Below, in pieces: positions 61,352-64,000 of a stretch of 64,000 bases of DNA (its first letter is position 1; each line of letters begins with the position of its first letter). Location of the stretch: contig NZ_WTYV01000003.1 of NCBI RefSeq assembly GCF_009827655.1, positions 283,886 to 347,885 of the forward strand. The letters run 5' to 3'. The position numbers were made by a program, and so were the translations under genes. This DNA is from Alteraurantiacibacter buctensis (GTDB lineage Bacteria; Pseudomonadota; Alphaproteobacteria; Sphingomonadales; Sphingomonadaceae). Under the pieces are notes generated by a model that saw only the letters and a program-made list of their open reading frames with translations, was not told the DNA's origin and made no database searches.

Positions 61352-64000
61352 GTGAAAAACAGCCGCCTATCGCAATCCGCCAGCCTGGCCGCGCTGGCCG
61401 CAACCCTGGTGCTGGCGGCCAACCCGGCCCTGGCGCAGGATGCCACCGGCCAGGTGCCGCCGGCGACTCCCCAGGCCCCGGCAGCAGGCGATGCGGCGGA
61501 CGAGGCGGCAGCCGCGGATGACGACATCATCCTGGTCACCGGCGCCCGGCTGATCGGCGCGGTGGAGGCGGTGCAGCCGCCGATCCTGGAGCTGAACGAG
61601 GCCGACATCGCCGCCTATGGCGCGGGCTCCATCGCCGAACTGCTGACCGCGCTGGGCCCGCAGGTGCAGAGCGGACGCGGGCGCGGCGGCGGGCAGCCGG
61701 TCATCCTGGTCAACGGCGTGCGCATCGCCAACTTCCGCGAACTGCGCAGCTATCCGCCCGAGGCGATCGAGAAGTTCGAGGTGTTCCCCGAGGAAGTGGC
61801 GCTGCAATACGGCTATTCCGCCGACCAGCGCGTGATCAACGTCATCCTGAAGCGCAACTTCGCCAGCCGCGAGGTGGAGGCTGAATCGGAACAGCCGTGG
61901 GATGGCGGCTATTCCGCACAGGAGGTGGAAGCCACCTATGTGATGATCAATGGCCCTTCGCGCCTCAACGCCAACCTCAGCTGGGGCAACTCCAGCGTGC
62001 TGACCGAGGCCGAGCGTGGCATCATCCAGTCCAGCCCGCCCACCTATGCCACCGATCCCGATCCGGCCGCCTATCGCAGCCTGGTGAGCGATTCATCCTC
62101 GCTGGAAGGCACGCTCAACTGGTCCACCCGCATCGGCACCGGCAATTCGCTGAGCCTGTCGGCCAGCTACGAGCGGGACGACAACCTGCGTTTGCAAGGG
62201 CTGGACAGCGTGCTGCTGGTCGCTCCGGGAGGGGCCAGCGCGCTGCGCACCTTCAACGTGGCCGATCCGCTGACGGTGGACGGGCGCACGCAAAGCTATG
62301 CCACGGGCGCGGCGATCAACCTGGGGCTGGGCGACTGGCAGGTAACCGGCACCGCCGACCTCACGCTGGGCCGCAGCTATTCCACCACCCAGCGGCGGCT
62401 GGATACCCTGTCGCTGGTCAATGCCGCCGCCGCGGGCACGCTGGCGCTGGACGCGGACCTGGGTACGTTCGCCGATGCCGGCGCTGACGAGGCGCGCAGC
62501 CGCACCTATACCGCCGATACCCAGGTGACCGCACGGACCAATCCGCTGCGCCTGCCGGCGGGCGATGTCTCGCTGACGCTGGATACGGAAGCGCGCTGGA
62601 ACGGGATCAGGAGCACCGACACCCGCAATCCCGGCGTGCTGACGGATCTTTCCCGCCAGCGCGTGGCTGGCGGGGCGAATGTGGCGATCCCTCTGACCAG
62701 CCGCGACGAGGAGTTCCTTGGTGCGATCGGCGATCTGACCCTGAACCTGAGCGGCGGGGTGGACGAACTGTCCGACTTCGGCACCCTGTATGACTGGACC
62801 GCGGGCCTGACCTGGGGGCTGACCGACAAGCTCACCCTCAACGCTACCTACGTCAACCGCGATACCGCACCCACGCTCAGCCAGTTGGGTAACCCGGAAC
62901 TGGCGACGCTCAACGTCCCGGTGTTCGACCTTGTCCGCAACGAGACCGCGCTGGTCACCGTGATCACCGGCGGCAATCCGGCGCTCCTGACGCAGAACCA
63001 GAGCGACTGGAAGCTGGGCCTGCAATGGGAACTGCCGTTCATCGACAACGCGCGCTTCACCTTCGATTACATCAACAACAGCTCCACCAACGTCGCTTCC
63101 GGCTTCCCGGCGCTGACCCCGGCGATAGAGGCAGCCTTTGCCGATCGCATCACCCGCGATGCCAGCGGGCGGCTGGTGCAGATCGACCAGCGGCCGGTGA
63201 ACTTTGCCCGGCAGGCCCAGGACCGGCTGCAATTCGGCCTGAACATGTCGGGCCAGATCGGCTCGGCATCGGGCGGGCAGGGTGGTGCGGGCACCGGCGG
63301 CGCTCGGGCTACCAGCGGCCCGGCAGCGGGCGGACCGGCTGGCGGCTTCGTGGGCGCAGCCGGCGAAGCCGCGCCTGCCGCGCCTGGTGCCGGGGCAGCG
63401 TTCCAAGGCAATCCCGAGCGCTTCGCACAGTTGCGCGCCACCTTCTGCGGTGCCGACCAGGAAGCCCTGCGCGCCCGCCTGAACGCGGTCCTGCGCGCCC
63501 AGGCCGATGGCGAGGCCCCGCCGGTGGGCGAGGACGGGCAGCCGATCACCATTCCGCCACAGATGTTGCAGCGCATGGCGGGCGATGACGGGTTGATCGA
63601 CGAGACTGAGTGGGCAGCGACGCGCAACCGGCTGTGCTCTGCCGAAGGGGCCCAGGGCGGGGCCTTCCGCGCCGATCCGGATCGCTTCGCGCAGATCCGC
63701 GTCACCTTCTGCAGCGCCGACCCGGAGACGGTGCGCGCCCAGCTCAACGCGGCGATCCGCGCGGCGGCGGCGGGCGAGGCTCCCCCGGTGGGGGTGGACG
63801 GGCAGTTGCTGGCCGTGCCGCCCGCCATGCTGCAACGCATGGCCGGGGAAGACGGGGTGATCGACGAGGCCGAATTTGCCCGCGTGCGCGGCACCATCTG
63901 CACGGCTGACGGGCAGGCTCCCGCCGGCGCGGGTGGCCCGCCGGGCGGGAAGCAGACGCAAGGTGGCCCCGGTGATCACGCCCAGCGTCCCCTCCGAACC
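61352..64000 (+). CDS. TonB-dependent receptor with EF-hand-like insert, C-terminus beyond window
   Basis: An open frame of 883 residues runs to the right edge. The GTG start at 61352 begins a signal peptide (SASLAALAATLVLAANPALA), then a TonB-box-like DDIILVTGARLIG. A plug with QVQSGRGRGGGQPVILVNG and many barrel strands follow. After LQFGLNMSGQIG comes a Gly/Ala-rich stretch and then two 88-residue repeats (about 684-771 and 772-856). Each has RFAQ-x-R-x-TFC, GEAPPVG, MLQRMAG and an EF-hand-like loop (MAGDDGLIDETE at 742, MAGEDGVIDEAE at 830). The repeats probably lie outside the cell. The C-terminal strands and stop are not in the window. Confidence 0.88.
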   Translation, partial: MKNSRLSQSASLAALAATLVLAANPALAQDATGQVPPATPQAPAAGDAADEAAAADDDIILVTGARLIGAVEAVQPPILELNEADIAAYGAGSIAELLTALGPQVQSGRGRGGGQPVILVNGVRIANFRELRSYPPEAIEKFEVFPEEVALQYGYSADQRVINVILKRNFASREVEAESEQPWDGGYSAQEVEATYVMINGPSRLNANLSWGNSSVLTEAERGIIQSSPPTYATDPDPAAYRSLVSDSSSLEGTLNWSTRIGTGNSLSLSASYERDDNLRLQGLDSVLLVAPGGASALRTFNVADPLTVDGRTQSYATGAAINLGLGDWQVTGTADLTLGRSYSTTQRRLDTLSLVNAAAAGTLALDADLGTFADAGADEARSRTYTADTQVTARTNPLRLPAGDVSLTLDTEARWNGIRSTDTRNPGVLTDLSRQRVAGGANVAIPLTSRDEEFLGAIGDLTLNLSGGVDELSDFGTLYDWTAGLTWGLTDKLTLNATYVNRDTAPTLSQLGNPELATLNVPVFDLVRNETALVTVITGGNPALLTQNQSDWKLGLQWELPFIDNARFTFDYINNSSTNVASGFPALTPAIEAAFADRITRDASGRLVQIDQRPVNFARQAQDRLQFGLNMSGQIGSASGGQGGAGTGGARATSGPAAGGPAGGFVGAAGEAAPAAPGAGAAFQGNPERFAQLRATFCGADQEALRARLNAVLRAQADGEAPPVGEDGQPITIPPQMLQRMAGDDGLIDETEWAATRNRLCSAEGAQGGAFRADPDRFAQIRVTFCSADPETVRAQLNAAIRAAAAGEAPPVGVDGQLLAVPPAMLQRMAGEDGVIDEAEFARVRGTICTADGQAPAGAGGPPGGKQTQGGPGDHAQRPLRT

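Noticed and set aside
62093..63979. A 628-residue minus-strand frame
   Set aside because: It is antisense to the plus-strand TonB receptor that runs off the window; only the receptor frame shows family motifs.

Overview
This 64 kb window is chromosomal DNA from a GC-rich alphaproteobacterium, almost certainly a member of the Sphingomonadales (Sphingomonadaceae or Erythrobacteraceae). The reasons are a circularly permuted two-piece tmRNA gene, three TonB-dependent receptors, a LigE-type beta-etherase homologue, the order lptD-surA-pdxA-rsmA, an HdaA-like DnaA-domain protein, DUF2794 and DUF2066 proteins, and the block infA-maf-RNase-yacG-tRNA-Phe. Genes are tightly packed with many 1-4 base start/stop overlaps. 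No insertion sequence, prophage, integrase or CRISPR array was seen. Family names rest on motifs and remembered family features, not on a database search.

Region 1 (1-8520, minus strand) looks catabolic. A LigE-type glutathione S-transferase, a 2-hydroxyacid dehydrogenase and a glycerate-kinase-like protein form one run. A second run follows: a PQQ alcohol dehydrogenase with a C-terminal haem c domain, an FAD aromatic monooxygenase, an alpha/beta hydrolase, and a second PQQ dehydrogenase cut by the left edge. Region 2 (8521-14413) holds a small lipoprotein, a LemA-TPM-TPM-NUDIX-ketopantoate-reductase-like operon, mscL, the tmRNA gene and a small membrane protein. Region 3 (14536-24233, minus, with one plus-strand PilZ gene) has an arginine succinyltransferase cluster (M20 hydrolase-astA-astB) and the lptD-surA-pdxA-rsmA operon.

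Region 4 (24332-38511) is mostly housekeeping: pepA, DUF2256, holC, ndk, YdcH-like, purM-purN (purN fused to a YjbR-like domain), DUF2066, hdaA, cysE, DUF2794, gph, glmU and glmS. A compact VapBC-type toxin-antitoxin pair lies between the glmU pair and glmS. Region 5 (38570-50370) has a GGDEF-EAL protein, an iduronate-sulfatase-like enzyme, purS-purQ, a PepSY membrane protein, an exported M16 peptidase divergent from a two-lobed retropepsin-like protein, and purC. Region 6 (50488-64000) has two complete TonB receptors, MlaA, an Amj-type lipid II flippase homologue, an Rrf2-YezD-receptor cluster, tRNA-Phe with the infA block, and a third receptor cut by the right edge that carries two EF-hand-like repeats.

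The points most worth follow-up are the LigE-type operon, the EF-hand-like duplication in the last receptor, the two-lobed retropepsin, the M20 enzyme in the ast operon, the Rrf2-YezD-receptor unit, the Amj homologue, and three convergent gene pairs whose stop codons share one CTAG.
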